A stretch of DNA of 35,218 nucleotides from positions 1-35,218 of the forward strand of contig JAFLTA010000029.1 of assembly GCA_022510685.1 (NCBI GenBank), given 5' to 3'. Position 1 is the stretch's first letter, and each line of letters opens with the position of its first letter. The stretch is from Lachnospiraceae bacterium. Its GTDB lineage: Bacteria > Bacillota > Clostridia > Lachnospirales > Lachnospiraceae. Position numbers and translations under genes: made by a program. The notes under the pieces were generated by a model. It made no database searches, was not told where the DNA came from, and saw nothing but the letters and a program-made list of their open reading frames with translations. Shown piece after piece: positions 1 to 8,743 of this stretch.

Positions 1-1
1 A

Positions 2-3000
2 GGCCAAAACGGCGGCACCGTGGTAAACTGCTATTTCAGAGGCTATGTATACGCAAACGACATTACAAGAGCCTATGCCGGCGGCATTGCGGGTGAGAAC
101 GATGGCAACAGCACCATCGACAACTGTTACAGTGACGGCATAGTCGAGGGTCGTAACGACAACGCATATTGCGGGGCCATTGCGGGATCCAATGATACAG
201 GAAGCACAGTCGGAAACTGCTTTTGGGAGGACAGTGACAATACGGGATTGCCCGGCATTGCCAGCGGGATGGGCGATGTGAAAAATGTAGAAGAGAGAAC
301 GTCGGAGCAATTTGAGTCCGGCGAGGTGGCCTGGGAGCTCTCCAAGGGCACAAACGGCGGTGACTGGGGTCAAGTGCTTGATAGAGGTGAGGATAATCCT
401 GACAGACATCCCCATTTCCTCACCCAACCCGATAAAGAAGACGAAAGTGAAGTATATAGAGTTACCTTTAAAGCAAATAACCCCAAAATCGATTTAACAT
501 ACTTTGTTGACCCGGGCGCTGATGTCGTTTTACCGGAAGACACTCCGGAGAATACAAAATGGTATGTGAAAGGTAAAGAATTTGATGGTACGAACATTCG
601 AGCAGATATGGATGCTGTGGCAGTTCGGCGCTTCCTTTTTGCCGGCGAGACTGAGCCGATTGAAGCGACCGGAACATACAGCACCGAGGCACAGACTCTG
701 GAATTGAACCTAGATGAGCACATGGGTTACGAAAACGGAGGACCGTCTGCTGTAGGTAGATTTGAATATATAATTGCTGGTGATAAAGACGGTCTCAACG
801 CTCAACTTGACATAGACGGAAACATCCTCACCATCCCACCGAAGACCAATGTAAAAGACGATGGCTATACTCTGACTGTCAAAGCCCACGAAAAAAAGCC
901 ATTTATTGCAACTCTTTCTCTCGGACCCTTTGACAAGGAAGACGTTTATCTGACTGTAAAGGTAATGATCAACAAGGCCACCCCGGTAATCGTCGCAAAG
1001 CCAACAGCGTCGACTATTGACTATGGCATGAACCTCGCATCCAGCACCCTCGCTGAGGATGGAGAAGCCCAGCACCCCACAACAGGTGCAAATGTGGAGG
1101 GCAAGTTTGAATGGACAGACGGCGGCATCTATCCCACAATAGACAAAGCTGCCATCGTTGGATATTCCGTCACCTTCACACCAAGAGACACGAATAATTA
1201 CAACACTGCGACCACCCTGGTCACGCTGACGGTCAACAAAGTAGACCCTACTAATATAGTACCACCGACACCAAATGACATCACTTACAACGGCAATGCG
1301 CAGGATTTGATCACTGCGGGCAGTGCCATCGGTGGTACGATGAAGTATTGGATTACGGATGATTCCAACGATAATCCTCCTGAGGATAATTTTGCGTTTT
1401 CGTCCACCATTCCCGCCCGTGCGAACGCAGGCACTTATATCGTTTGGTACAAAGTATTGGGTGATGAAAACCATAACGATACTGTGCCAAAATCTATCGA
1501 GATTACTATTAAACCGTACAAGTTAAATATCGAGCCCGGTCCTGTGTTCTATAACGGCAGCGGTGTCTATGCACTCACGCTGGACGGCGCTGGCGGTGAG
1601 ATTGTAGTCGCCACTCTGACTGCGTACAGCAAGGATGCGAAGACTTACGAGTATGCTACTACAGCTGCAGAAGGCAAATATACGGTGAAACTTTCCAGCC
1701 CCAACTATGTCGTGGAACAGACCGAAACACTGACTATCACCCCGTTGCCGGTGGTACTGCAGTGGGAAGGACCGCTGACTATTGAGTACGATGGTCAAAC
1801 ACATACTGTGACAGCCAAGGTAACCAACGGGATAGCAGGAGATACATTTAATCTGGTATATGAGGACAACACAGGAACTGCAGCAAAAAAATACACTGCC
1901 AAGGTAACCCAATTGGGCAACTCTAACTACACCTTAATCGGCGGACAGAACGTGGAACAGCCATGGCGCATCTTTGAAAGGAGCGGCAACCTTAATCTGA
2001 CTGCGAATCCTGCGGGGACTAAAGAAGTTCCGATTACCTACGGTGACATGCTGACACTGACACTCAAAATCTCCCCCGTAACTGATATAAACGGAAAAGT
2101 GAAGTTTTATATTAACGACAAACTTATTAACGGAGATGTTTCATATGATGATTATGCCAATTATAACAATAAGATAGCCACCATTACTGTAGAGGCAACA
2201 TCGTTACACGATTTCTCCCTAGGCGCAAATGCTGTGAGAGCAGATTACGTCAGTGGCAATGACAATAACAACGTAATCGACATTGATGCCATCACCGTTT
2301 ACGTCAACCCAAAGCCCATTACCGCCGTAATCACCGGCGATACTACCTCTAAGACATACGACGGTAACACTGCTGCCACCGGTCTTGGAATCACACTGCA
2401 AACCAGTGACATAGAGGTTGGCGATGAAGACTATGTAACCGTCACAGCAGATGGCTATACTTACAACAGCAATTATGTAAGCAAAGCCACGACCATCACA
2501 GCGCAGAATGTCATGTTGAACGGCACACGGAGTGGCAACTATAAGATTACCACCCCCGTCGCATTGCACGGTAATATCATGCCGAAAGCGGTGCGTCTGG
2601 AATGGAGAGGAGCCACCGGTCTTGTTTATACCGGTACTCCCGCAAACGTCAACGCCACGGCCACCGAATTGGTGCCGGGTGATGTGTGCACAGTAGAGGT
2701 GACAGGCGGAGACAAAAGCAATGCCGGTATAAACTATACAGCCGAGGCAAAAGGATTAGATAACCCCAACTACAGGCTGTCTGAATTCGATAAGACTCAG
2801 GTGTATAGCATTGCCCCGGCCACGCTGTATATCCCTGAACAGCATGTCACCTACAACGGCACTGGTAAATTCAATGTAGAAGTAGACGGTGTAACGCTGA
2901 CAAACGATACCTCTGAAAAAGTTTCAACCAAACTCACTGCCAGCAGTGCCGATGTGGGCAATTACGACTATGCCAAAACAATCGGTGATAGCAAGTATAC

Positions 3001-3595
3001 GGCAAGTACAGACAACAGCAATTATCAAATTGCCAGCGGTGCAATGCTGATTATCGAAAAGGCCGACCCGGACTATACCGCTCCTGTTGGAAAGAAATTA
3101 AAATATAACGCCATGCCACAAGAACTTACGACGGTGGGTATGGCTCATGGCGGCGAGATGCAGTACAGTATTTCAAAAGACGGTACTTATTCCACTGACA
3201 TCCCAACCGGCACAAAAAAGGGTACTTATACGATTTGGTACAGAGTGATAGGCGATACCAACCACAACGATATCGCACCGCAATCTGTAGTTGCTACAAT
3301 TACTCTGAATGATCCGAATACCCCAACTGTTTCAGCTACTCCAGTCAATTCCTCTAAGCCGGGTGACCCAGTCGATTCGACTGATCCGGATGACCCAATC
3401 GTGTCAACTAAACCGAATGCCCTGAGAGAGTCACCCAAACCGGATGATACCACAAAAAAACCCAGTAGCACACAGAAATCAAATGATGTACCGGAAACCA
3501 GAGACGAAACGAATATTACGTTTTGGATAGTACTTATGCTCCTGTCTCTGTCAGGCATCATAATAACTCTATTTGCCAAAAAGAAGATTAAATAA
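2..3595 (+). CDS. Large cell-surface protein with GLUG and MBG/YDG repeats, C-terminal part (5' end outside window)
   Basis: The frame is open to the left edge, so the N-terminus lies outside the window; the GTG at 20 is not the true start, because residues before it (GQNGGT) continue a GLUG-type repeat. The first ~80 residues hold GLUG-like repeats (GGIAGENDG, NCYSDG patterns). Several MBG/YDG-type beta-sandwich units follow, marked by recurrent YNG and YDG turns (ITYNGNAQD, SKTYDGNTAA, VTYNGTGK) and by NYxV-type strand ends. A Pro/Ser/Thr/Asp-rich spacer precedes a C-terminal hydrophobic segment and KKKIK tail, the layout of a sortase-anchored protein. The expected LPxTG-like motif reads VPETRD. 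This is probably an adhesin or cell-wall surface protein; the ligand cannot be told. GC is visibly higher than in most of the window. The gene ends at a hairpin shared with the convergent kinase gene. Confidence 0.88.
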   Translation, partial: GQNGGTVVNCYFRGYVYANDITRAYAGGIAGENDGNSTIDNCYSDGIVEGRNDNAYCGAIAGSNDTGSTVGNCFWEDSDNTGLPGIASGMGDVKNVEERTSEQFESGEVAWELSKGTNGGDWGQVLDRGEDNPDRHPHFLTQPDKEDESEVYRVTFKANNPKIDLTYFVDPGADVVLPEDTPENTKWYVKGKEFDGTNIRADMDAVAVRRFLFAGETEPIEATGTYSTEAQTLELNLDEHMGYENGGPSAVGRFEYIIAGDKDGLNAQLDIDGNILTIPPKTNVKDDGYTLTVKAHEKKPFIATLSLGPFDKEDVYLTVKVMINKATPVIVAKPTASTIDYGMNLASSTLAEDGEAQHPTTGANVEGKFEWTDGGIYPTIDKAAIVGYSVTFTPRDTNNYNTATTLVTLTVNKVDPTNIVPPTPNDITYNGNAQDLITAGSAIGGTMKYWITDDSNDNPPEDNFAFSSTIPARANAGTYIVWYKVLGDENHNDTVPKSIEITIKPYKLNIEPGPVFYNGSGVYALTLDGAGGEIVVATLTAYSKDAKTYEYATTAAEGKYTVKLSSPNYVVEQTETLTITPLPVVLQWEGPLTIEYDGQTHTVTAKVTNGIAGDTFNLVYEDNTGTAAKKYTAKVTQLGNSNYTLIGGQNVEQPWRIFERSGNLNLTANPAGTKEVPITYGDMLTLTLKISPVTDINGKVKFYINDKLINGDVSYDDYANYNNKIATITVEATSLHDFSLGANAVRADYVSGNDNNNVIDIDAITVYVNPKPITAVITGDTTSKTYDGNTAATGLGITLQTSDIEVGDEDYVTVTADGYTYNSNYVSKATTITAQNVMLNGTRSGNYKITTPVALHGNIMPKAVRLEWRGATGLVYTGTPANVNATATELVPGDVCTVEVTGGDKSNAGINYTAEAKGLDNPNYRLSEFDKTQVYSIAPATLYIPEQHVTYNGTGKFNVEVDGVTLTNDTSEKVSTKLTASSADVGNYDYAKTIGDSKYTASTDNSNYQIASGAMLIIEKADPDYTAPVGKKLKYNAMPQELTTVGMAHGGEMQYSISKDGTYSTDIPTGTKKGTYTIWYRVIGDTNHNDIAPQSVVATITLNDPNTPTVSATPVNSSKPGDPVDSTDPDDPIVSTKPNALRESPKPDDTTKKPSSTQKSNDVPETRDETNITFWIVLMLLSLSGIIITLFAKKKIK

Positions 3596-3632
3596 ACAGG
3601 AAAGACAGACACCTGGATCCTATTCGATAAAA

Positions 3633-3684
3633 AATTGGGTAGTACGCGGCTTTTCATAGCCATGTACTACCCAATTAATTTTTT
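3633..3684. terminator. Bidirectional rho-independent terminator
   Basis: Perfect 13-bp stem AATTGGGTAGTAC / GTACTACCCAATT (3633-3645 with 3664-3676) around an 18-nt loop, with a T-run on the right and an A-run on the left. It can stop the surface-protein gene on the plus strand and the kinase gene on the minus strand. Confidence 0.85.
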
Positions 3685-3709
3685 ACAAAGAAATACAGAA
3701 ACTCTATCC

Positions 3710-4837
3710 CTATAACTGCTGTAAAAACGTCATGGTAAATCTGGTAAAAGAGGCTTCCCCGGTTTGGCTTTCTGCAATAATACTACCTCCATGGCGTTCT
3801 ACGATACTTTTTGCCAAAGCCAGTCCGATTCCCACTCCGCTCACCGAATACTCTTTTTGCCCCCGATAAAAACGGTTAAATATTTTGGGGAGTTCCTCTG
3901 AGGGAATTCCATTTCCCCTATCTTCGATTTGCAGCATGGTTGCCAAGGGGGTCTGCTGCCAGGAAATCATAATTTCACTCCCCTCAGGTGTATGTTCACT
4001 GGCATTTTTCAGTACATTTAAAATTGCTTCAGAAAGCCATCCCTCGTCATAGGCAAAAGCCACATTCTCATCTCCCGACATGATAATATGTTGTTCTTTT
4101 TCCTTTAACACTACCGCCAAAGCATCCACACATCTTGCCACAGTTACCTTTAAGCACTGTTCTTTTTTCTGGAGAAGATTCACCTTGGATTCCATTTGGG
4201 TACACTTCAGCAACCCCGTTACCAGCCATTTCATTCGCTGAATTTGAGCATTTGCCTCCTTAAACAGCCGGCTCATGGGATGGTCTTTTTCACATATTTC
4301 CTGCTGTGTCTGCTGACTGTTTTCTCTGATGGCTCCATCACTTTCTTCTTCTCCTACAATTTCTTTCTGAAAGATATCCAGAAAAACCTGCAATGCCGCC
4401 AAGGGTGTTTTTATCTGATGGGATATATCCACCATCATTTCACATAGATATTCCTGTTCTCTGTGATTGTCTACCTCCTGCTCCCGAAATATCATAGCGC
4501 ATTCCCAAATCCGGCTGTACAAATCTCCTACCGCCCCACCCTGAAAACGTTTTGCCAGGCGTTCCTGCCAATGAGTAAATTGAATTTCCTCAATAGTTTC
4601 TTTACGACTTTGTACAGCAATTTCAGCCAAAATGTCTGCCCCTTCCCGTATCTGATTACATAAAAAAGCAATTCGGTATATCTGCCATCCTTCCAAGGAT
4701 AAAAAAAACACAAAACTAACTCCCATAATCAGCCAAAAATCTGAACTATCCCCTGCCACAAACACCAAGCATCCTGCATATAGCATAAACAACAATGCTG
4801 CTCCACTGACATTCTTTTTAATTTCAAGCTCCTGCAT
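3710..4837 (-). CDS. Sensor histidine kinase (HisKA/HATPase), partner of the OmpR-type regulator upstream
   Basis: A 375-residue membrane kinase. Two hydrophobic segments lie near residues 12-30 and 34-50 with almost no extracellular loop, so it probably senses within the membrane (intramembrane-sensing style). The H-box is DISHQIKTPLAAL with phosphoacceptor His140. The ATPase domain has an N-box (AILNVLKNASEH, Asn274/278), a G1 box (EDRGNGIP, ~305-312) and a G2 box (GVGIGLALAKS, ~334-344). Start ATG 4837 follows an AAGGAG site. It lies 52 nt after the response-regulator gene on the same strand, so the two are almost certainly an operon. The target is not evident; no ABC pair of the BceAB type is adjacent. 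Stops at the bidirectional terminator. Confidence 0.9.
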   Translation of the reverse strand: MQELEIKKNVSGAALLFMLYAGCLVFVAGDSSDFWLIMGVSFVFFLSLEGWQIYRIAFLCNQIREGADILAEIAVQSRKETIEEIQFTHWQERLAKRFQGGAVGDLYSRIWECAMIFREQEVDNHREQEYLCEMMVDISHQIKTPLAALQVFLDIFQKEIVGEEESDGAIRENSQQTQQEICEKDHPMSRLFKEANAQIQRMKWLVTGLLKCTQMESKVNLLQKKEQCLKVTVARCVDALAVVLKEKEQHIIMSGDENVAFAYDEGWLSEAILNVLKNASEHTPEGSEIMISWQQTPLATMLQIEDRGNGIPSEELPKIFNRFYRGQKEYSVSGVGIGLALAKSIVERHGGSIIAESQTGEASFTRFTMTFLQQL

Positions 4838-4889
4838 AGCTGGTCTCCTTTACATCTGTTTCTCCATGCGGTTACTAAAAATCAATTTC

Positions 4890-5594
4890 CTATTTTTCTT
4901 CCAAAGACATCTGGAAACGATATCCCACACCGCGTATCGTTTGTATATAAGAGCCTTTCTCACCGTCAATCTTTTCCCGCAGCCTGCGGATATATACCGA
5001 CAAAGTATTGTCATCCATAAAGATTTCATCTGCCGACCATAGGCTCATCAACTGCTGCCTGGTGATGCATACTCCCGGATGTCGCATAAATTCTGCCAGC
5101 AGGCGAAACTCGCCGGGCGTCAGCTCAATTTGTCTGTCTCCTTTTCGAGTGATAAAACGTTCCAAATCTAATTGCAATGGTCCTGCTGCCAGTATCGTTG
5201 TCTGTTTCTTTCCATTCGTACTGCTCCGGATATTGGCGTGAATTCTCGCGATTAACTCCTTCATGCGAAATGGCTTCGTCACATAGTCTGCACCTCCCTG
5301 ATTCAATCCCCGCACTACATTTCCCTCATCCGATAATGCGGACAAAAAAATCACAGGTATGGTGTTTCCACGCTCGGACAGCCAGTCCAACAACTGATAG
5401 CCATCTCCATCCGGCAGCATCACATCCAACAAGATACAATCCATTTTTTCCGATAACTCCATCCACCTTCTCTTAACTTCCTGCACAGAGCGAACACGGC
5501 ACACTTCCATCCCCTCACTCTTCAGGGAATATTCCGTCCCCATAGCCAGAGCTTCATCATCTTCTACTAATAATAAATGTATATGGTCTTTCAA
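4890..5594 (-). CDS. OmpR/PhoB-family response regulator
   Basis: Receiver domain with acidic pocket (LLVEDDE), phosphoacceptor Asp in CILLDVMLPDG and conserved Lys in VTKPF, followed by a winged-helix Trans_reg_C domain (LTPGEFRLLAEFM; DDNTLSVYIRRLREKI; IQTIRGVGYRF). I place the start at a TTG at 5594 (LKDHIHLLLVEDD, 234 residues) because a strong AGGAGG lies about 8 nt before it; a frame-open TTG further upstream at 5615 would put that ribosome site inside the gene. It heads the operon with the sensor kinase. Regulatory targets cannot be read from the sequence. Confidence 0.92.
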   Translation of the reverse strand: MKDHIHLLLVEDDEALAMGTEYSLKSEGMEVCRVRSVQEVKRRWMELSEKMDCILLDVMLPDGDGYQLLDWLSERGNTIPVIFLSALSDEGNVVRGLNQGGADYVTKPFRMKELIARIHANIRSSTNGKKQTTILAAGPLQLDLERFITRKGDRQIELTPGEFRLLAEFMRHPGVCITRQQLMSLWSADEIFMDDNTLSVYIRRLREKIDGEKGSYIQTIRGVGYRFQMSLEEK

Positions 5595-5702
5595 AACCTT
5601 CCCCTCCTTCCTCAATCTAAGGGAGTACTACACCCTTTCAGAGTCCCGCTATTAATACAGAACCAGCGTGTACTTCGTATCCATCGGGAACTTCCTGCAA
5701 AG

Positions 5703-5740
5703 CAAAAACAACGACTGGAATGAAATACCTTCCAGCCGTT
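5703..5740 (-). terminator. Rho-independent terminator after purC
   Basis: Read on the minus strand, an 11-bp stem (AACGGCTGGAA / TTCCAGTCGTT, one G-U pair; plus-strand arms 5710-5720 and 5730-5740) is followed by GTTTTTGC. It lies just downstream of the purC stop and before the response-regulator gene. Confidence 0.8.
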
Positions 5741-5763
5741 TCTCTCATTACATCCAAAGCATT

Positions 5764-6633
5764 TTACAACTTCTCTCCTGTGAGCAATTCATATCCCTGC
5801 AAATACTTATCAATGGTTTTTTGTACAATGTCCTGTGGCAATGTCCAGTCATGACCCTCATTCTCCTTCAGCCAGTCTCTCGCAAACTGCTTGTCAAAAG
5901 AAGGTTGTCCATGTCCCGGCTCGTAACCGTCTGCCGGCCAGAAACGGGAACTGTCCGGAGTCAGCATTTCGTCACCAAGTACAATATTGCCATTTTCATC
6001 CAGACCAAACTCAAACTTGGTATCCGCTATGATAATGCCCTTGCCAAGTGCATACTCGGCACACTTTTTATACAATGCAATCGTGTAATCCCGCAACTTT
6101 GAGGCATATTCCTCTCCCTTGCCCGGAAAATGTTTCTCCAGATGCTCTACGCTCTGCTCATAGGAAATGTTTTCGTCATGGTCACCAATTTCCGCCTTCG
6201 TGGAAGGGGTATAAATGGGCTCCGGCAGTTTATCGGATTCCCGTAAGCCGTCCGGCAATTTAATTCCACACACCGTCCCGTTTTCCTGATAACTTGCCCA
6301 GCCACTTCCGGTAATGTAGCCCCGCACAATGCACTCGATAGGAAGCATTTCCAGCTTACGGCATAACATACTGTTTCCGTCAAACTTAGCCTGACGGAAA
6401 AATTCCGGCATATCCTTTACATCAACAGAAATCATATGGTTTGGCAAAATATCTTCTGTCATATCAAACCAAAATTTTGACATCTGAGTCAAAACCGTAC
6501 CTTTTTTCGTCACCTCGTTTTTCAAAATGACATCAAAGCAACTGATACGGTCTGTAGCAACCATAATCAAGCTATCGTCATTGTCATAAATTTCCCGTAC
6601 CTTCCCCTCTTTGATCGGTTTCAATTCTTTCAT
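5764..6633 (-). CDS. purC: Phosphoribosylaminoimidazole-succinocarboxamide synthase (SAICAR synthetase)
   Basis: This cytosolic enzyme joins CAIR and aspartate with ATP to make SAICAR in de novo purine synthesis. The protein opens with KPIKEGKVREIYD, and carries the family patterns VATDRISCFDV, ECIVRGYITGSGW, ADTKFEFGLD and DEMLTPDSSRFWP. At ~289 residues it fits the longer bacterial form. I chose ATG 6633 because GGAGG lies ahead of it; an ATG at 6651 is in frame but overlaps that ribosome site. No other pur gene is in the window. It follows the ABC ATPase by about 77 nt on the same strand and is probably transcribed with it, ending at the hairpin 5703-5740. No purine riboswitch fold was seen in the short upstream gap. 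Confidence 0.96.
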   Translation of the reverse strand: MKELKPIKEGKVREIYDNDDSLIMVATDRISCFDVILKNEVTKKGTVLTQMSKFWFDMTEDILPNHMISVDVKDMPEFFRQAKFDGNSMLCRKLEMLPIECIVRGYITGSGWASYQENGTVCGIKLPDGLRESDKLPEPIYTPSTKAEIGDHDENISYEQSVEHLEKHFPGKGEEYASKLRDYTIALYKKCAEYALGKGIIIADTKFEFGLDENGNIVLGDEMLTPDSSRFWPADGYEPGHGQPSFDKQFARDWLKENEGHDWTLPQDIVQKTIDKYLQGYELLTGEKL

Positions 6634-6710
6634 GATATCGTTATCCTCCATTTAATTTTTGTATATGATTCAAGTCCAGGCATCAATCCACAAACTCGAA
6701 CATCTGTATA

Positions 6711-7379
6711 TTATGCTGATTCTTCCTCTTCCTGACAATATTCTTCCAAATGTAAAATCTGTGTCGCCATACGATTTACATCCGGAGAAAGCCTTGTTGC
6801 ATATACAAAGATGGTATCCATCTTCTGATACAAATCGTTCAGACACTGATGAATCTCCTTCTGTGCCTCCCTGCCAAAACCACGGAAGGGCTCATCTAAC
6901 AAAAGCAGTTTTGGTTTCTTAGCGATAGCCCGTGCAAGCATGACGCGCTGGCTCTGCTCCTCTGTAAGTTTCTTTGGTTTCCTTCCGCTGAGCTCAGTAA
7001 CGGACATCAGGTCCATAGCCTGTTCTACCCGTTCTTTAATTTCTTGTTTGGCACATTTTTTTAACCGCAAAGCATATGCAATATTTTGATACACCGTCAT
7101 ATCCTGATACAGGGCAGACTTCTCAAACACAACGGCTAAATCGCTCTGCGCCGGAGCTCCTCTGTATACCGGCTCATTATCCAGAAAAATTTCTCCCTGA
7201 GAAGGCTCCTCCAGACCTGCCAACAACTTCATGAATGTTGTTTTTCCACATCCGTCTTCACCTACAACGACCAGAAACTCTTTCTGCTCTAATTGCAAAT
7301 TGATATTCCCAAATACGAACTCTCTGTCATATCGCTTAGATAGCTGTTTTATCGTCAACATTGCCATAAAAAAATCCAT
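6711..7379 (-). CDS. Stand-alone ABC-type ATPase with degenerate catalytic motifs
   Basis: The fold and order match the MalK/UgpC-type nucleotide-binding domain: Walker A GEDGCGKTT (~40-48) and Walker B LLLLDEPF (~158-164) are intact. Other hallmarks are altered: the Q-loop glutamine is Glu (VVFEKSALY, ~86), the LSGGQ signature is LTEEQ (~138-142), the D-loop SNLD is RGFG, and the H-loop histidine (VTHD in relatives) is Arg (YATRLSPD, ~196). The C-terminal TOBE domain of MalK-type proteins is missing (222 residues). No permease is adjacent. It may bind ATP without normal transport hydrolysis, or serve a regulatory role; both are inference. The start is uncertain: ATGs at 7379, 7367 and 7361 are in frame and none has an ideal ribosome site. 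Probably co-transcribed after the Dabb gene. Confidence 0.82.
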   Translation of the reverse strand: MDFFMAMLTIKQLSKRYDREFVFGNINLQLEQKEFLVVVGEDGCGKTTFMKLLAGLEEPSQGEIFLDNEPVYRGAPAQSDLAVVFEKSALYQDMTVYQNIAYALRLKKCAKQEIKERVEQAMDLMSVTELSGRKPKKLTEEQSQRVMLARAIAKKPKLLLLDEPFRGFGREAQKEIHQCLNDLYQKMDTIFVYATRLSPDVNRMATQILHLEEYCQEEEESA

Positions 7380-7424
7380 GCCCTTCCATAACCTGCAAAC
7401 TTATCATGCAATACAGTATAAAGA

Positions 7425-7724
7425 CTATAGATAATAATCCATACAAACCCTTGTCTGTGTGTAAGGTCTTACTTTACCATCTGCCACTTTCACATGCTCC
7501 GGATGCACAGCATATCCTTTCAATGCCTCTTCACTCTCAAAGGAGGAGTCTAACATAACATCTGCATTAGAAGAATCCAAACCCTCTGTAATGACCTTTA
7601 TCTCCAGAAGTCCGGGAATCTTACCCTGCAGATTTTCCAAGCCGTTTTTGATTCCCTTTTTCACCTCTGCCTTTTTCTCAGCATCCATCTCCTGTAACTG
7701 CCATAAAATCACATGTTTTACCAT
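7425..7724 (-). CDS. Dabb (stress-responsive A/B barrel) domain protein
   Basis: A 99-residue protein starting MVKHVILWQL, the typical first strand of Dabb-domain proteins, with a later HPEHVKVADGKVRPY segment and a C-terminal aromatic strand (TRVCMDYYL). The family forms small ferredoxin-like dimers whose function is mostly unknown. ATG 7724 is chosen because AAAGGAT precedes it; the open frame extends to 7805 but that extension covers the promoter. It is the first gene of a likely Dabb > ABC ATPase > purC unit. Confidence 0.85.
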   Translation of the reverse strand: MVKHVILWQLQEMDAEKKAEVKKGIKNGLENLQGKIPGLLEIKVITEGLDSSNADVMLDSSFESEEALKGYAVHPEHVKVADGKVRPYTQTRVCMDYYL

Positions 7725-7776
7725 AAGTCTATCCTTTCTGCGAATACCCAAGAACGAAGTTCTCATTTCCTTCCTT

Positions 7777-7805
7777 ATCATACTATCCACCAGCCTATCC
7801 GTCAA
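7777..7805 (-). promoter_or_regulatory. Sigma-A promoter for the Dabb-ABC-purC unit
   Basis: On the minus strand TTGACG (7800-7805), a 17-bp spacer, then TATGAT (7777-7782). A small inverted repeat AGAACGAAGTTCT (7751-7763) lies between the promoter and the start codon and could be an operator or leader hairpin. Confidence 0.65.
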
Positions 7806-7936
7806 TACATAAGCCGGACGGCACTTCTCCGACTATAAACTACTAAATTTCCGAAAAAAAGGTGCGAAGATTCCTATAATTCTCATTCCTTCATATCCTG
7901 CATAGTTTTCCTTTCCAGCAAAGCAAATGATGTCAG

Positions 7937-7957
7937 GGTCAAAAGCCCCTTTTGACC
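7937..7957. repeat. Short perfect inverted repeat in a gene-free stretch
   Basis: GGTCAAAAG / CTTTTGACC with a 3-nt loop. It lies in the 7806-8089 stretch, which otherwise holds only the terminator of the next gene; I see no coding sequence there. It may be a weak terminator or an intergenic repeat unit. Confidence 0.5.
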
Positions 7958-8034
7958 TCTTTTCAGACGTGCTTATCCTGCTATTACAATAATAAGCAAA
8001 TTATAACATAGCATTCTACGCTATTACAAATCAA

Positions 8035-8065
8035 AAGTCCCTACCACACATTGCGGTAGGGACTT
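8035..8065 (-). terminator. Rho-independent terminator of the lysine-rich secreted protein gene
   Basis: An 11-bp perfect stem AAGTCCCTACC / GGTAGGGACTT (8035-8045, 8055-8065), followed on the minus strand by TTTTGATT. It lies 25 nt beyond the stop codon at 8090. Confidence 0.85.
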
Positions 8066-8089
8066 AAAATCTCTTAAATAATATTTAGA

Positions 8090-8650
8090 TTATTTTGCAA
8101 CAATTGTGAAAGAAACTGTTAATTTTTTCTTAAAAGCAAAGTTCTTTGCTTTATTCTTGCTCTTAGAATTATCTCCGTCTGTTCCTACTGCATTATAGAT
8201 AGAAAGACGATAGTTATTTGGCTTTGTTTTAGGTTCAAATTGTCCCTGTACAATCTTAGCACTTTTCTTCTTTCCATCAGCCTTAACAGTCAAACCTGAA
8301 ATCTTAACATTTTTCTTCTTATAATCTTTTAAGATACCTTCCACATCCACTGTGAAAACCTGAGCTGCTGTAATCTTTTTATTCTTTGTGTTCTTGATGG
8401 TAAGAGATACTTTGGTCTTTTTACCCTTTGTAATCTTTACCTTCTTAGATACCTTTGGTGCAGTCTTGCCATCACCGGCTACCCATGCCCATCCGTTACC
8501 AGCATATAATGCACTCACGGTATAAGATTTTGTTTTGGCTTTCTTTGCTGCACTTACACTCTTTGCCGGTGCTGCCGCAATAGAACCAACTGCTACAGCA
8601 GCTGCCAATGTCACAGCCATTACTTTCTTTGCTAAACTTGAATTTTTCAT
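8090..8650 (-). CDS. Lysine-rich secreted protein, unknown function
   Basis: 186 residues. A signal peptide is clear: KNSSLAKK, a hydrophobic core MAVTLAAAVAVGSIAAA, then a small-residue region around AKSVSAA before the mature KKAKTKSYTV. The mature part is very rich in Lys/Thr/Val with beta-strand-like alternation (KVSKKVKITKGKKTKVSLTIKN; KKLTVSFTIVAK) and is probably one Ig-like or jelly-roll-like domain. The acidic, aromatic YAGNGWAWVAGDG segment near the mature N-terminus is distinctive. No anchor or transmembrane segment. ATG 8650 follows AGGAGG at good spacing; the frame is open upstream to 8872, but that part crosses the promoter and the palindromic element. Monocistronic, with its own promoter and terminator. 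I do not recognise a named family. Confidence 0.8.
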   Translation of the reverse strand: MKNSSLAKKVMAVTLAAAVAVGSIAAAPAKSVSAAKKAKTKSYTVSALYAGNGWAWVAGDGKTAPKVSKKVKITKGKKTKVSLTIKNTKNKKITAAQVFTVDVEGILKDYKKKNVKISGLTVKADGKKKSAKIVQGQFEPKTKPNNYRLSIYNAVGTDGDNSKSKNKAKNFAFKKKLTVSFTIVAK

Positions 8651-8693
8651 TACAATAACCTCCTTAATATAGTATAAATTTGCTACATATCCA

Positions 8694-8721
8694 ATTATAC
8701 TACTTAGAAAAAATATGTCAA
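8694..8721 (-). promoter_or_regulatory. Sigma-A promoter of the lysine-rich secreted protein gene
   Basis: On the minus strand TTGACA (8716-8721), a 16-bp spacer, then TATAAT (8694-8699): consensus in both boxes. Its upstream side begins about 20 nt from the end of the palindromic element. Confidence 0.8.
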
Positions 8722-8743
8722 GAAGTCCAACATTAGTATTTTC

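Noticed and set aside
710-1474. 254-codon minus-strand open frame inside the surface-protein gene
   Set aside because: It is antisense to a clear repeat protein, lacks a ribosome site and has low-complexity Val/Ile/Cys-rich sequence.
6634-6710. Possible purine riboswitch before purC
   Set aside because: The gap is only ~77 nt and no conserved purine-aptamer sequence or three-way junction was seen.
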